41,993 nucleotides of DNA from Qipengyuania sp. YIM B01966. GTDB taxonomy: Bacteria > Pseudomonadota > Alphaproteobacteria > Sphingomonadales > Sphingomonadaceae. Below are positions 34,280-41,993 of this stretch, piece after piece. The notes below the pieces were generated by a model that was not told the DNA's origin, ran no database searches, and saw only the letters and a list, made by a program, of their open reading frames with translations. Position 1 is the stretch's first letter. Each line of letters opens with the position of its first letter. Made by a program: the position numbers and the translations under genes. Location: the NCBI RefSeq assembly GCF_016461955.1, contig NZ_JADMNM010000008.1, positions 77,501 through 119,493 on the forward strand. The letters are read 5' to 3'.

Positions 34280-35100
34280 TGCGAACTCCTCCGATAGATT
34301 CTTTCCTCTCGCACGAATTCCGCAAACAAGTCCGCGTGTTCCGAGAAGCGCAGGCTTTCCTTCGATCCAATGCCGAGAAAACCGCCTCTCACGAGCGACT
34401 CCCCGAACAAGCCCACAACCCGGTCCTGCAACTCGCGATCAAAGTAGATGAGGACGTTGCGGCAGGAGATCAGGTGCATCTCGCCAAAGGCTGCGTCGGT
34501 CACCAGGCTGTGGTCCGAAAAGACAGTGCGCTCTCGCAGCGATTTGCTGAACGCCGCCCGGTCGTAGTCTGCGGTGTAATGGTCGGAGAGCGAGGTATGG
34601 CCGCCGGACAGGCGGTGATTCTCGGTGAACAGGCGCATGCGTTCGAGCGGAAACACGCCTGCCTGTGCCGCACGGAGGGCAGCCGGATTGATATCGGTAG
34701 CATAGAAGATCGTTCGTTCGAACAGCCCCTCTTCTGCGAAGAGAATGGCCAAGGAATACAGCTCCTCGCCGTGACTGCAACCTGCAACCCATACCTTGAG
34801 CGAGGGATAGGTGCGCAGATGGGGCACGACCTTTTCGCGCAGAGCGCGAAAATAGGATGGATCGCGGAACATCTCGCTCACCTGCACGGTGAGGAAATTC
34901 AGCAGCTGCGGGAGGATGCTCTCGTCGTGGAGAACGGCCGACTGGATAGCGGAGATGCTGTCGTATCCCCACTGGCTGCGGGCCTGCAGCAGCCGCCGTT
35001 TGATCGACGCTCGGGCATAGTGCCGGAAATCGTAGTGATAATGGCGATAGACGGCATCCAGCAGCAACTGGATTTCGATATCCTCGATACTCTCGCCCAT
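34276..35100 (-). CDS. cheR: CheR-type protein-glutamate O-methyltransferase
   Basis: A 274-residue CheR methyltransferase. The N-terminal helical domain contains RHYARASIKRRLLQAR, and the SAM-binding domain has VWVAGCSHGEELYSLAI, IFYATDINPAALRAAQ and LISCRNVLIYFD, all family hallmarks. ATG 35100 overlaps the preceding kinase stop as TAATG; ATG 35115 is an upstream alternative. Acts with CheB as an opposing methylation pair. Confidence 0.93.
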   Translation of the reverse strand: MGESIEDIEIQLLLDAVYRHYHYDFRHYARASIKRRLLQARSQWGYDSISAIQSAVLHDESILPQLLNFLTVQVSEMFRDPSYFRALREKVVPHLRTYPSLKVWVAGCSHGEELYSLAILFAEEGLFERTIFYATDINPAALRAAQAGVFPLERMRLFTENHRLSGGHTSLSDHYTADYDRAAFSKSLRERTVFSDHSLVTDAAFGEMHLISCRNVLIYFDRELQDRVVGLFGESLVRGGFLGIGSKESLRFSEHADLFAEFVREERIYRRSSQ

Positions 35101-38100
35101 TACCGGGGCATCCATACGCGCACCAGCGACAGCAGTCTGTCCACATCGATCGGCTTGGCCATGTAATCATTGGCGCCGGCATCAATGCATTTTTGCTGAT
35201 CGTCGGGCATCGCCTTGGCAGTAAGCATAACGATCGGCAGCTTCTTCCAGCGCGCATCGGCGCGGATCGCGCGGGCGGCGGTAAGGCCGTCCATCACCGG
35301 CATCATCACGTCCATCAGCACAAGGTCGATGGCCTTATCGGGATCGTCCGCAGCCTCGCCGAGCGCGTCGAGCGCCTCCTGCCCGTTGCGCGCGATCTGC
35401 GTCAGCGCACCGCGCGGCTCGAGGATGCTGGTGAGAGAGTAGACATTGCGCACGTCGTCCTCGACAATCAGTATGCGCCGTCCTTCCAGCGCGGCGTCGC
35501 GATGGCGCGCCTTCTCGATCATCTGGCGCTGTTCGGGTGGAAGGTCCGATACGACCCGATGGAGGAACAGCGATACCTCGTCCAGCAGCCGCTCGGGCGA
35601 CTTGGCACCCTTGATGATGATCGAACTGGAATAGCGGCGCAGGCGCTGCTCCTCGTCGGCCGACAGGTCGCGGCCGGTATAGACGATGACCGGCGGAAGG
35701 GGCCCGTCCTGTTCCTCACTCAAGGTTTCGAGCAGCGAGAACCCCGACGCATCGGGCAGTGCGAGGTCGAGAACCATGCAGTCGTATTGCCCCTCGCGCA
35801 ATTCCTCGAGGCATTCGGCTGCGGTGCCGACACCCACGGTCTCGACATCCTGCGAACCGAGCAGGCTGGCCACCGCTTCGCGCTGGACCTTGTCATCCTC
35901 CACGATCAGCACGCGCCGCACGCGCGAAGCCAGTTTCTCCTGCAAGCCCGAGAGCACTTCGGCCAAACGTTCGCGCGGGGCTGGCTTTTCGAGAAAGCCG
36001 ATCGCGCCGAGCGCCAGCGCGGTCTGGCTCTGTTCCGTCCCGGATATCACGTGGATCGGGATATGGCGCGTTTCTTCCTCGTGCTTGAGCCGGTCGAGCA
36101 CGGTCAGGCCGGACTGATCGGGCAATCCGATATCGAGCACGATCGCGCTCGGGCGATATTCGCGGGCAAGCTCGATGGCTTCGGTCGCCGTTCCGGCAAT
36201 GATGCACTGGAAGCCCAGCTCGCGCGACAGGTCGCACACGATACCGGCAAAGGTCGTGTCGTCCTCGATCACCAGCAGGAGCCGCTTGTCTTCCGAAAGG
36301 TCCTTGCGGTCGTCGTCCAGCACGGGCGCACTCGCTTTTGAGGATTTTGGCCTGGCGGGTGCGGGCGAGGGGGCGAGCGCCGTCTCCGTCGCTACCTCGC
36401 CAGCAGAGGGAAGCTGCCTCGGTGCAACCATTGCGGGGTCATATGTGGCGGGCACACTGACGATAAAGGTGCTGCCCTTGCCCTTTTCGCTTTCGAGACG
36501 GATGCTGCCGCCAAGCAGGCGGACCAGCTCGCGCGAAATGGACAGCCCCAGTCCCGTTCCGCCGAACTTGCGGCTGATCGTGCCGTCCGCCTGGCGGAAG
36601 GCTTCGAAGATCGCCTCGCGCTGTGCTTCGTCGATGCCAATGCCGGTGTCGGCCACGGCGAAGTCGACCATATCGTTCTCCCCTGGCGATATGGTCAGGG
36701 TGACGCTTCCGTCCTCGGTAAACTTGATCGCGTTGGACAGCAGGTTTTTCAGCACCTGCTCCAGCCGCATCCGGTCGGTCTCGATCGAACGCGGCGCACC
36801 GGATTCCAGTGCGATGCTGAGCTCCAGGCCGCGCTGCTGTGCAAGCGGCTCGAAAACCTTGCGCAGATCGGAGGTCAGCCGGTCGGTCGAAACCGTGCCA
36901 GCCTCGATTTCGACATGGCCGGCCTCGATCTTCGACAGGTCGAGGATGTCGTTGATGAGGTTCAGCAGATCGTTGCCGGACGATTCTATCGTGCGGGCGA
37001 ACTTGACCTGGTCGGCGGTGAGATTGCCGTCGCTGTTGTCTCCGAGCAGCTTGGACAGGATCAGCAACGAATTGAGCGGTGTGCGCAACTCGTGGCTCAT
37101 GTTGGCGAGGAAATCCGACTTGTATTGGCTCGCCTGTTTCAGCTCACGCGCCTTGAGCTGCAGGGCGGCCGTAGAGCGCTTGAGTTCGTCGCGCTGTCCT
37201 TCAAGGGTCTGCGCCTGCTCTTCGAGCTGGCTGTTGGTCTGTTCCAGCTCCACTTGTTGGAGTTCAAGGCGCGCCTGGGATTCCTTCAGCGCATTGCCCT
37301 GCTCCTCCAGCTCCTCGTTGGAGACCCGCAGTTCTTCGCTCTGGGCCTGCAATTCGGCTGCCTGCCGCTGGGTTTCCTCCAGTGCTTCCTGCAATCGCTC
37401 GCGGAAGCGCGCCGAGCGGAGCGCGACGCCAATCGAGCCCGAGACGTTGTCGAGCAGTTCGAGCACGCGATCATCCACGGCATCGAAATATCCGAGCTCG
37501 ACGACCGCGTTAACCGATCCTTCGTTGAAGATAGGGGCCACGATGAGATGTCTCGGCGTGTCACTCCCCAGCGCCGATCCGATCTTCAGATAGCCGGCGG
37601 GTAGGTCCGACAGCGTGGTTGCGCGCGCATCCGCTGCCACCTTGCCTAGAAGGCCTTCGTTCAGGCCGAACGTCTCCGGCACAGACGCGCTGTCCGCAAC
37701 GCCGAGCATGGCTACACGATTGAACGTGCCGCTCTCGCCCTTGAAGAGTGCCCCGGCATTCGCGCCGGTTCTTTCGGCAAGAAACGACAGCACGGCGCCA
37801 GCCACCTGGGGCACCGTCTTCTCGCCCCGCATGGTTTCGCTCAATTCCACCTGTGCAGCCTGTAGCCAGCTCTGCCGCTCGCGGTTGCGACTGCTTCTTG
37901 CCATGAGGATGAAGATGGCGATGGTCAGGCCAATACCGATCAGGCTCGTAATCACAGCGCCGATGATCGCAGCACGCGAAGCCGCCGCCAGCTCAGCGAT
38001 ACGCTGCTGGCGCTGCCGGGCCTCTTCGACATTCATCTGCGCGATTTGCTGCCGGATTGCGTCCATGGCGACCTTGCCCTGATCGCTGTCGATCACTTCT

Positions 38101-38540
38101 ACAGCTGCTGCAAACCCCTCCTCCTGCCGCGTTTGGATCGCATCTTCGGAAAGTCTGAGCCTGGTTTCGACTTTGGACCGAAGCACATCGAGGCTCTCGC
38201 CCCCGACCGGATTGGCTTGCATCAGCGTTTCAAGCGAGGACAGGCTTCGACGGGCATCCTCAACCCCCATTCGATAGGGCTCGAGATACTTGTCTTCACC
38301 GGTAATGACGAAACCACGCTGGCCGCTTTCCACATCCAGGGTCGCGATCATCAGCTCGTCGAGCGCCGTGAGCACTTCGTGCGTGTTGCGGATCCGCGCC
38401 TCGTTGTCCCGCATTCCGGCCACGTTGCCGTAGGCGGCATATGCCGTGACGAGGAAAAATCCGACGCCCACCAGCAGGCCGATGATCGACCACCCCGTGG
38501 AGGAGAGACGGATGCCCTGCTTCGTTTTCAGTTCCTGCAA
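35100..38540 (-). CDS. Membrane hybrid histidine kinase: CHASE3-GAF-HisKA-HATPase-3xREC
   Basis: A 1146-residue sensor kinase. Membrane segments at about 17-38 and 190-213 enclose a periplasmic CHASE3 domain (ATLDVESGQRGFVITG). Then GAF (about 230-380), a long coiled coil (380-475), HisKA with FLANMSHELRTPLNS (H483), HATPase with N-box LLSNAIKFTEDG and G2 GTGLGLSISREL, a proline/alanine linker, and three receivers with intact aspartates (D803, D925, D1077). The translation start is probably TTG 38540; no ATG precedes the first membrane segment. It heads a fully overlapped operon with cheR, cheB and the receiver-kinase, so it should be the input sensor. Ligand unknown. Confidence 0.9.
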   Translation of the reverse strand: MQELKTKQGIRLSSTGWSIIGLLVGVGFFLVTAYAAYGNVAGMRDNEARIRNTHEVLTALDELMIATLDVESGQRGFVITGEDKYLEPYRMGVEDARRSLSSLETLMQANPVGGESLDVLRSKVETRLRLSEDAIQTRQEEGFAAAVEVIDSDQGKVAMDAIRQQIAQMNVEEARQRQQRIAELAAASRAAIIGAVITSLIGIGLTIAIFILMARSSRNRERQSWLQAAQVELSETMRGEKTVPQVAGAVLSFLAERTGANAGALFKGESGTFNRVAMLGVADSASVPETFGLNEGLLGKVAADARATTLSDLPAGYLKIGSALGSDTPRHLIVAPIFNEGSVNAVVELGYFDAVDDRVLELLDNVSGSIGVALRSARFRERLQEALEETQRQAAELQAQSEELRVSNEELEEQGNALKESQARLELQQVELEQTNSQLEEQAQTLEGQRDELKRSTAALQLKARELKQASQYKSDFLANMSHELRTPLNSLLILSKLLGDNSDGNLTADQVKFARTIESSGNDLLNLINDILDLSKIEAGHVEIEAGTVSTDRLTSDLRKVFEPLAQQRGLELSIALESGAPRSIETDRMRLEQVLKNLLSNAIKFTEDGSVTLTISPGENDMVDFAVADTGIGIDEAQREAIFEAFRQADGTISRKFGGTGLGLSISRELVRLLGGSIRLESEKGKGSTFIVSVPATYDPAMVAPRQLPSAGEVATETALAPSPAPARPKSSKASAPVLDDDRKDLSEDKRLLLVIEDDTTFAGIVCDLSRELGFQCIIAGTATEAIELAREYRPSAIVLDIGLPDQSGLTVLDRLKHEEETRHIPIHVISGTEQSQTALALGAIGFLEKPAPRERLAEVLSGLQEKLASRVRRVLIVEDDKVQREAVASLLGSQDVETVGVGTAAECLEELREGQYDCMVLDLALPDASGFSLLETLSEEQDGPLPPVIVYTGRDLSADEEQRLRRYSSSIIIKGAKSPERLLDEVSLFLHRVVSDLPPEQRQMIEKARHRDAALEGRRILIVEDDVRNVYSLTSILEPRGALTQIARNGQEALDALGEAADDPDKAIDLVLMDVMMPVMDGLTAARAIRADARWKKLPIVMLTAKAMPDDQQKCIDAGANDYMAKPIDVDRLLSLVRVWMPR

Positions 38541-38639
38541 AATCTACAAACCTCAAGGGAAGAGCCTGCCGCCCTAATTGCACGCAAATTCTGGCAAGCA
38601 ACTGGTTTTCTGCCGGGCAGCATATCGAGCCTAAATCCG

Positions 38640-38662
38640 TAATTTCGATTCTTCTCGAATTA
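38640..38662. promoter_or_regulatory. Imperfect dyad, candidate ArsR operator
   Basis: taatttcga and tcgaatta are near-perfect inverted arms (one inserted base) separated by 6 bp, just upstream of the likely arsR -35 element. ArsR-type repressors bind such dyads. Weak evidence. Confidence 0.35.
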
Positions 38663-38666
38663 TGGT

Positions 38667-38694
38667 TTGAGCTGGTGCGGAACCGCTTTATAAT
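38667..38694 (+). promoter_or_regulatory. Likely sigma-70 promoter of the ars operon
   Basis: TTGAGC (38667-38672), a 16-bp spacer and a perfect TATAAT (38689-38694), 24 bp ahead of the arsR start. The only strong -10 box noticed in the ars upstream region. Confidence 0.5.
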
Positions 38695-38717
38695 ATGTCC
38701 AAAGCAAACGGATTCGT

Positions 38718-39059
38718 ATGATGCAGGGCGATCAGATCTGGGCCGTCGATGCCCTGCAGGCGCTCGGGCACGAAACGCGGCTGTCAGTTTTCCGCATGCT
38801 CGTAAAGGCTGGGCCCGACGGGCTGATGGCGGGCGAGATAGCGCAGGGTTGCGGCGTTCCCGCCTCCACGATGTCGCATCACCTTGCCGATCTCGAGCGG
38901 GCAGGCCTCGCGACATCGCAGCGCGAGAGCCGAGTGATCCGCTATCGTGCGGATTACGCCGGCATGCGGCAGCTGCTCGCCTTCCTGATGGAAGATTGCT
39001 GCCAGGGGGATCCGCTGCTTTGCGCCGATTTTTCCGAGATCGCGGCCTGCAAGCCCTGA
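38718..39059 (+). CDS. arsR: ArsR-family arsenic-responsive repressor
   Basis: A 113-residue winged-HTH repressor. Recognition region GEIAQGCGVPASTMSHHLADLERAGL is standard ArsR. The trivalent arsenic site is C-terminal: Cys94, Cys95 and Cys102 (MEDCCQGDPLLC), which resembles the Cys95/96/102 site of Acidithiobacillus ferrooxidans ArsR rather than the helix-4 site of the E. coli type. It starts the ars operon; ATG 38721 is an alternative start. Binding of As(III) should release the promoter. Confidence 0.93.
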   Translation: MMQGDQIWAVDALQALGHETRLSVFRMLVKAGPDGLMAGEIAQGCGVPASTMSHHLADLERAGLATSQRESRVIRYRADYAGMRQLLAFLMEDCCQGDPLLCADFSEIAACKP

Positions 39060-39089
39060 TCATCAACCACCGCTCATTTCGAGGTTTCA

Positions 39090-39623
39090 ATGTCTGACAG
39101 GGTCTACAACGCCCTGTTTCTTTGCACCGGGAATTCGGCGCGCTCGATCCTAGGCGAAGCGCTGATGAACAAGATGGGCGAAGGCCGGTTCGCTGCTTAC
39201 AGCGCTGGCAGCCAGCCGAAAGGTGATGTGCACCCGATGGCGATCGAAGTGCTGGGCGACTTTGGCTATCCGACCGAAGGCCTGCATTCGAAAAGCTGGG
39301 ACGAATTCACGAAGCCCGGCGCGCCCCAGTTCGATTTCATCTTCACGGTGTGTGACAATGCCGCTGGCGAGAGCTGCCCCGTCTTCCCCGGCAAACCGAT
39401 CACCGCCCACTGGGGCGTCGAGGACCCTGCCGCCGTCGAAGGAGAGGAACAGCGTGAGGCCTTCCTCGACGCCTTGAGCTATCTCAAGCGCCGGATCGAA
39501 CTGTTCCTGATGCTGCCGATCAAGACCATCGACGAGATGTCAATGCGCAGCAAGCTTGCCGAGATCGGGCGAGAGGATGGCGCTAGCGCCAAGGCACAGG
39601 TCAAAGACGGGAACGCCCAGTGA
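39090..39623 (+). CDS. Arsenate reductase, low-molecular-weight phosphatase fold (thioredoxin-type)
   Basis: A 177-residue protein of the LMW tyrosine phosphatase superfamily. The P-loop CTGNSARS (Cys12 to Arg18) and a pair of further cysteines (Cys88 in VCDN and Cys96 in SCPVF) match the three-cysteine relay of thioredoxin-coupled ArsC. It reduces As(V) to As(III). Its stop overlaps the GTG of the next gene (GTGA). Confidence 0.9.
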   Translation: MSDRVYNALFLCTGNSARSILGEALMNKMGEGRFAAYSAGSQPKGDVHPMAIEVLGDFGYPTEGLHSKSWDEFTKPGAPQFDFIFTVCDNAAGESCPVFPGKPITAHWGVEDPAAVEGEEQREAFLDALSYLKRRIELFLMLPIKTIDEMSMRSKLAEIGREDGASAKAQVKDGNAQ

Positions 39624-40048
39624 CTTGCGACATCGTCATCTATCACAATCCCGAATGCGGGACCTCGCGCAACGCGCTCGCCATGATACGCAATGCCGGG
39701 ATCGAACCGCACGTGGTCGAATATCTCAAGACGCCACCTTCGCGCGCAATGCTCGAAAGCCTGATCGAGCGGGCCGGTATCACCCCTCGCGAGCTATTGC
39801 GTGAAAAGGGCACGCCGTTCGCCGAACTCGGGCTCGACAACCCTACCCTGCCGGACGTGCAGCTTATCGACGCGATGACGGAGCATCCCGTGCTTATCAA
39901 TCGCCCGCTGGTGGTCTCGCCGCTCGGCGTGAAGCTTTGCCGCCCGTCGGAAGAGGTGCTCGATCTCGTTCCGGCTGACCAACAAACTGCATTCACCAAG
40001 GAAGATGGCGAACAGGTGGTGGGCGCAGCAGGCATGCGCGTGCGCTGA
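39620..40048 (+). CDS. arsC: Arsenate reductase, glutaredoxin-dependent
   Basis: A 142-residue ArsC of the glutaredoxin/thioredoxin-fold family. The catalytic cysteine is C13 in YHNPECGTSRNAL; downstream family motifs LREKGTPFAELGLD, LINRPLVVSPLGVKLCRP are intact. GTG 39620 is preferred because the overlap with the preceding stop makes a translational couple. It provides the same chemical step as the preceding gene through a different reductant. Confidence 0.94.
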   Translation: MTCDIVIYHNPECGTSRNALAMIRNAGIEPHVVEYLKTPPSRAMLESLIERAGITPRELLREKGTPFAELGLDNPTLPDVQLIDAMTEHPVLINRPLVVSPLGVKLCRPSEEVLDLVPADQQTAFTKEDGEQVVGAAGMRVR

Positions 40049-40068
40049 GCGAATGACAGGAAACGCAA

Positions 40069-41139
40069 ATGACCCGGACCATTGCAGAACCCGCTCCGGC
40101 GGTCTCGCCACTCGGCACGTTCGAGCGCTTCCTTTCACTTTGGGTGCTGGGAGCCATCCTCGTCGGCCTGGCGCTTGGCATGGTCGCACCGGGCGTAGTC
40201 GGCGTCATGGCAGGGCTGGAATACGCCTCGGTCAATCTGGTGGTCGCGGTGCTGATCTGGGCGATGATCTTCCCGATGATGGTGGGCGTCGACTTTTCGA
40301 GCATCAAGGACGTAGGTCGCAAGCCCAAGGGGCTGGTCATCACGCTGGTCGTCAACTGGCTGGTCAAGCCATTCACAATGGCGGCGCTGGCGGTGCTGTT
40401 CTTTGATTATCTCTACGCCGGGCTGATGTCGGAAGGTGACGCGGACCAGTATATCGCCGGGCTCATCATCCTGGGCGCAGCACCTTGCACCGCCATGGTG
40501 TTCGTCTGGTCGCAGCTGACGCGGGGCGATCCGGCCTACACGCTGGTGCAAGTGTCGGTGAACGACCTCGTCATGATCTTCGCCTTTGCGCCCATCGTGG
40601 CGCTGCTGCTGGGCGTGACCGATATCGTTGTGCCGTGGGAGACGCTGCTCCTCTCGGTCGTGCTCTATGTCGTCATTCCGCTGGTGGCAGGGGCGATCGC
40701 CAGACGGCAGGTCATTCGCTCGCACGATGGGGACGAGGCGGCGGTCGATGCCTTCACTGCGCGGCTCAAGCCCTGGTCGATCATCGGCCTGCTGGCGACC
40801 GTGGTTCTGCTGTTCGCCTTTCAGGCCGGAACCATCATCGCTAATCCGCTGCTGATCGTGCTGATCGCCATTCCGATCATCATCCAGTCCTACGGGATTT
40901 TCGCCATCGCCTATGCTGCGGCCAAGGCGTGGAAAGTGCCTCACGACATAGCCGCGCCCTGCGCGCTAATCGGCACATCCAACTTCTTCGAGCTGGCGGT
41001 GGCCGTTGCCATCGGATTGTTCGGCCTGACCAGTGGCGCAGCACTGGCGACCGTCGTCGGAGTGCTGGTGGAAGTCCCGGTGATGCTGTCGCTAGTGGCC
41101 TTCGCCAACCGCACGCGCGATCGCTTCCCCCAGTCCTGA
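40069..41139 (+). CDS. acr3: Arsenite efflux transporter Acr3
   Basis: A 356-residue membrane protein with about ten transmembrane segments, Acr3 family (BASS superfamily), which exports arsenite by proton exchange. The conserved cysteine is in [15 protein letters not shown], and [25 protein letters not shown] and [14 protein letters not shown] are standard. It follows arsC by 20 bp. Confidence 0.95.
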   Translation: MTRTIAEPAPAVSPLGTFERFLSLWVLGAILVGLALGMVAPGVVGVMAGLEYASVNLVVAVLIWAMIFPMMVGVDFSSIKDVGRKPKGLVITLVVNWLVKPFTMAALAVLFFDYLYAGLMSEGDADQYIAGLIILGAAPCTAMVFVWSQLTRGDPAYTLVQVSVNDLVMIFAFAPIVALLLGVTDIVVPWETLLLSVVLYVVIPLVAGAIARRQVIRSHDGDEAAVDAFTARLKPWSIIGLLATVVLLFAFQAGTIIANPLLIVLIAIPIIIQSYGIFAIAYAAAKAWKVPHDIAAPCALIGTSNFFELAVAVAIGLFGLTSGAALATVVGVLVEVPVMLSLVAFANRTRDRFPQS

Positions 41140-41154
41140 GACAAAGCGAGCCTT

Positions 41155-41895
41155 ATGTCCCGCCTTCGCACCCTCTCCGATCCCGATCACCTGCCCTCGC
41201 TGCGTGCCGAGTATCTCCATCGCAACCCAACAATGGGGCTCGGCGCCATGGACCCACCGCCGCGCATCCTGCTGCTTTACGGCTCGCTGCGGGAGCGATC
41301 CTACTCGCGGCTGGCGGTGGAGGACGCTGCCCGCCTGTTGCAGTTCTTCGGTTGCGAAACGCGGATCTTCGACCCATCCGACCTGCCGCTACCGGATCAG
41401 GTGAAAGACGACGATCATCCCGCCGTTCATGAGCTGCGCGAGCATTCGCTGTGGTCGGAAGCGCAGGTGTGGTGCAGTCCCGAGCGGCACGGCCAGATGA
41501 CCGGGATCATGAAGGCGCAGATCGACCACCTGCCACTGGCCTACAAAGGCCTGCGCCCAACACAGGGACGCACGCTGGCCGTGATGCAGGTCTGCGCCGG
41601 CTCGCAAAGCTTCAACACGATCAATACATTGCGCGTGCTTGGTCGCTGGATGCGCATGTTCACCATCCCTAACCAGTCCTCGATCGCCAAGGCGTATGAT
41701 GAGTTCGACGAAGCCGGGCGGATGAAGCCGTCTGCCTATTATGACCGCATCGTCGACGTGATGGAGGAACTGGTCCGCTTCACCGTCCTCCTGCGGCCGC
41801 ATGCAGATCAACTGGTCGATCGGTATTCCGAACGCGTGGACAAGGGTTTGCCAGTAGAAACGCACGTCGAGAAAGCCGGACTAGCAGCAGACTGA
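41155..41895 (+). CDS. arsH: ArsH NADPH-dependent FMN reductase
   Basis: A 246-residue ArsH flavoprotein. The flavodoxin-like FMN-binding motif [15 protein letters not shown] lies near residue 40, followed by [21 protein letters not shown], the core of the family. ArsH oxidises trivalent organoarsenicals and reduces quinones in tested relatives. Last gene of the ars operon; beyond it only 98 bp remain and no feature was seen there. Confidence 0.94.
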   Translation: MSRLRTLSDPDHLPSLRAEYLHRNPTMGLGAMDPPPRILLLYGSLRERSYSRLAVEDAARLLQFFGCETRIFDPSDLPLPDQVKDDDHPAVHELREHSLWSEAQVWCSPERHGQMTGIMKAQIDHLPLAYKGLRPTQGRTLAVMQVCAGSQSFNTINTLRVLGRWMRMFTIPNQSSIAKAYDEFDEAGRMKPSAYYDRIVDVMEELVRFTVLLRPHADQLVDRYSERVDKGLPVETHVEKAGLAAD

Positions 41896-41993
41896 TAAAT
41901 GTCGGAGGCGGCTTGTGCAGAAAGTCTGCTTCGTAGGGATCCACGCTTCAAAACAGACATTCCGCTAGCGTTTAGAGTTTCGGACGCCGCGAG

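Noticed and set aside
36370-36400. Possible right attachment site resembling the tRNA-Ser end (gccgtctccg)
   Set aside because: Only a short partial match, located inside the hybrid kinase coding sequence; far too weak for an att repeat.
1-41993. CRISPR array or insertion sequence
   Set aside because: No regularly spaced direct repeats and no transposase gene were seen; mobility signs are limited to the tyrosine integrase region.

Overview
The window (about 42 kb, high GC) reads as a chromosomal segment of an alphaproteobacterium, most likely a sphingomonad (Sphingomonadales; the Erythrobacter/Novosphingobium/Sphingomonas group cannot be resolved by eye). Reasons are the protein signatures of the core genes: an Atm1-type ABC exporter, hslVU, BamE, a ubiquinol-cytochrome c chaperone-family protein next to DUF177, COQ9, a DUF1134/EipA protein and DUF4402.

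Region 1 (1-2640) is the end of an envelope polysaccharide locus: a truncated flippase and, on the other strand, a methyltransferase and a family 2 glycosyltransferase that are both broken (an 8-bp tandem duplication causing a frameshift, and an in-frame TGA).

Region 2 (2678-20301) is ordinary core genome in short, tightly overlapped operons: periplasmic aspartyl protease, Atm1 exporter, bamE-hslV-hslU, UQCC-DUF177, ssb, ribD-ribE, SCO/YcgN/YgjP-like metallopeptidase, ankyrin protein-COQ9, feoA-feoB behind a Fur-like palindrome, GNAT plus an aspartate/aromatic aminotransferase, and EipA.

Region 3 starts at an intact tRNA-Ser(GCT) (20464-20554) that is immediately followed by a palindrome, GGGGTAA iterons and a complete tyrosine integrase. 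This is the classic left edge of an integrated island. No second copy of the tRNA end was seen, so the other edge probably lies beyond the window. Cargo from here on: an AlpA-domain regulator or excisionase; a four-gene minus-strand block encoding an Mre11/SbcD-like phosphoesterase, a Rad50/YhaN-like ATPase, a SIR2 NADase and a HerA translocase; a lipoprotein with a secreted S1 protease; a four-gene signalling operon (CHASE3/GAF hybrid kinase with three receiver domains, CheR, CheB, receiver-kinase); and an ars operon (arsR, two unrelated arsenate reductases, acr3, arsH).

The most interesting unit is 23083-29722. SIR2-HerA is a known two-gene anti-phage system. Here it sits directly behind a Mre11/Rad50-like pair in the same orientation. 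The arrangement recalls the archaeal HerA-NurA-Mre11-Rad50 end-resection cluster with SIR2 in the nuclease (NurA) slot. That comparison is an inference from gene content.
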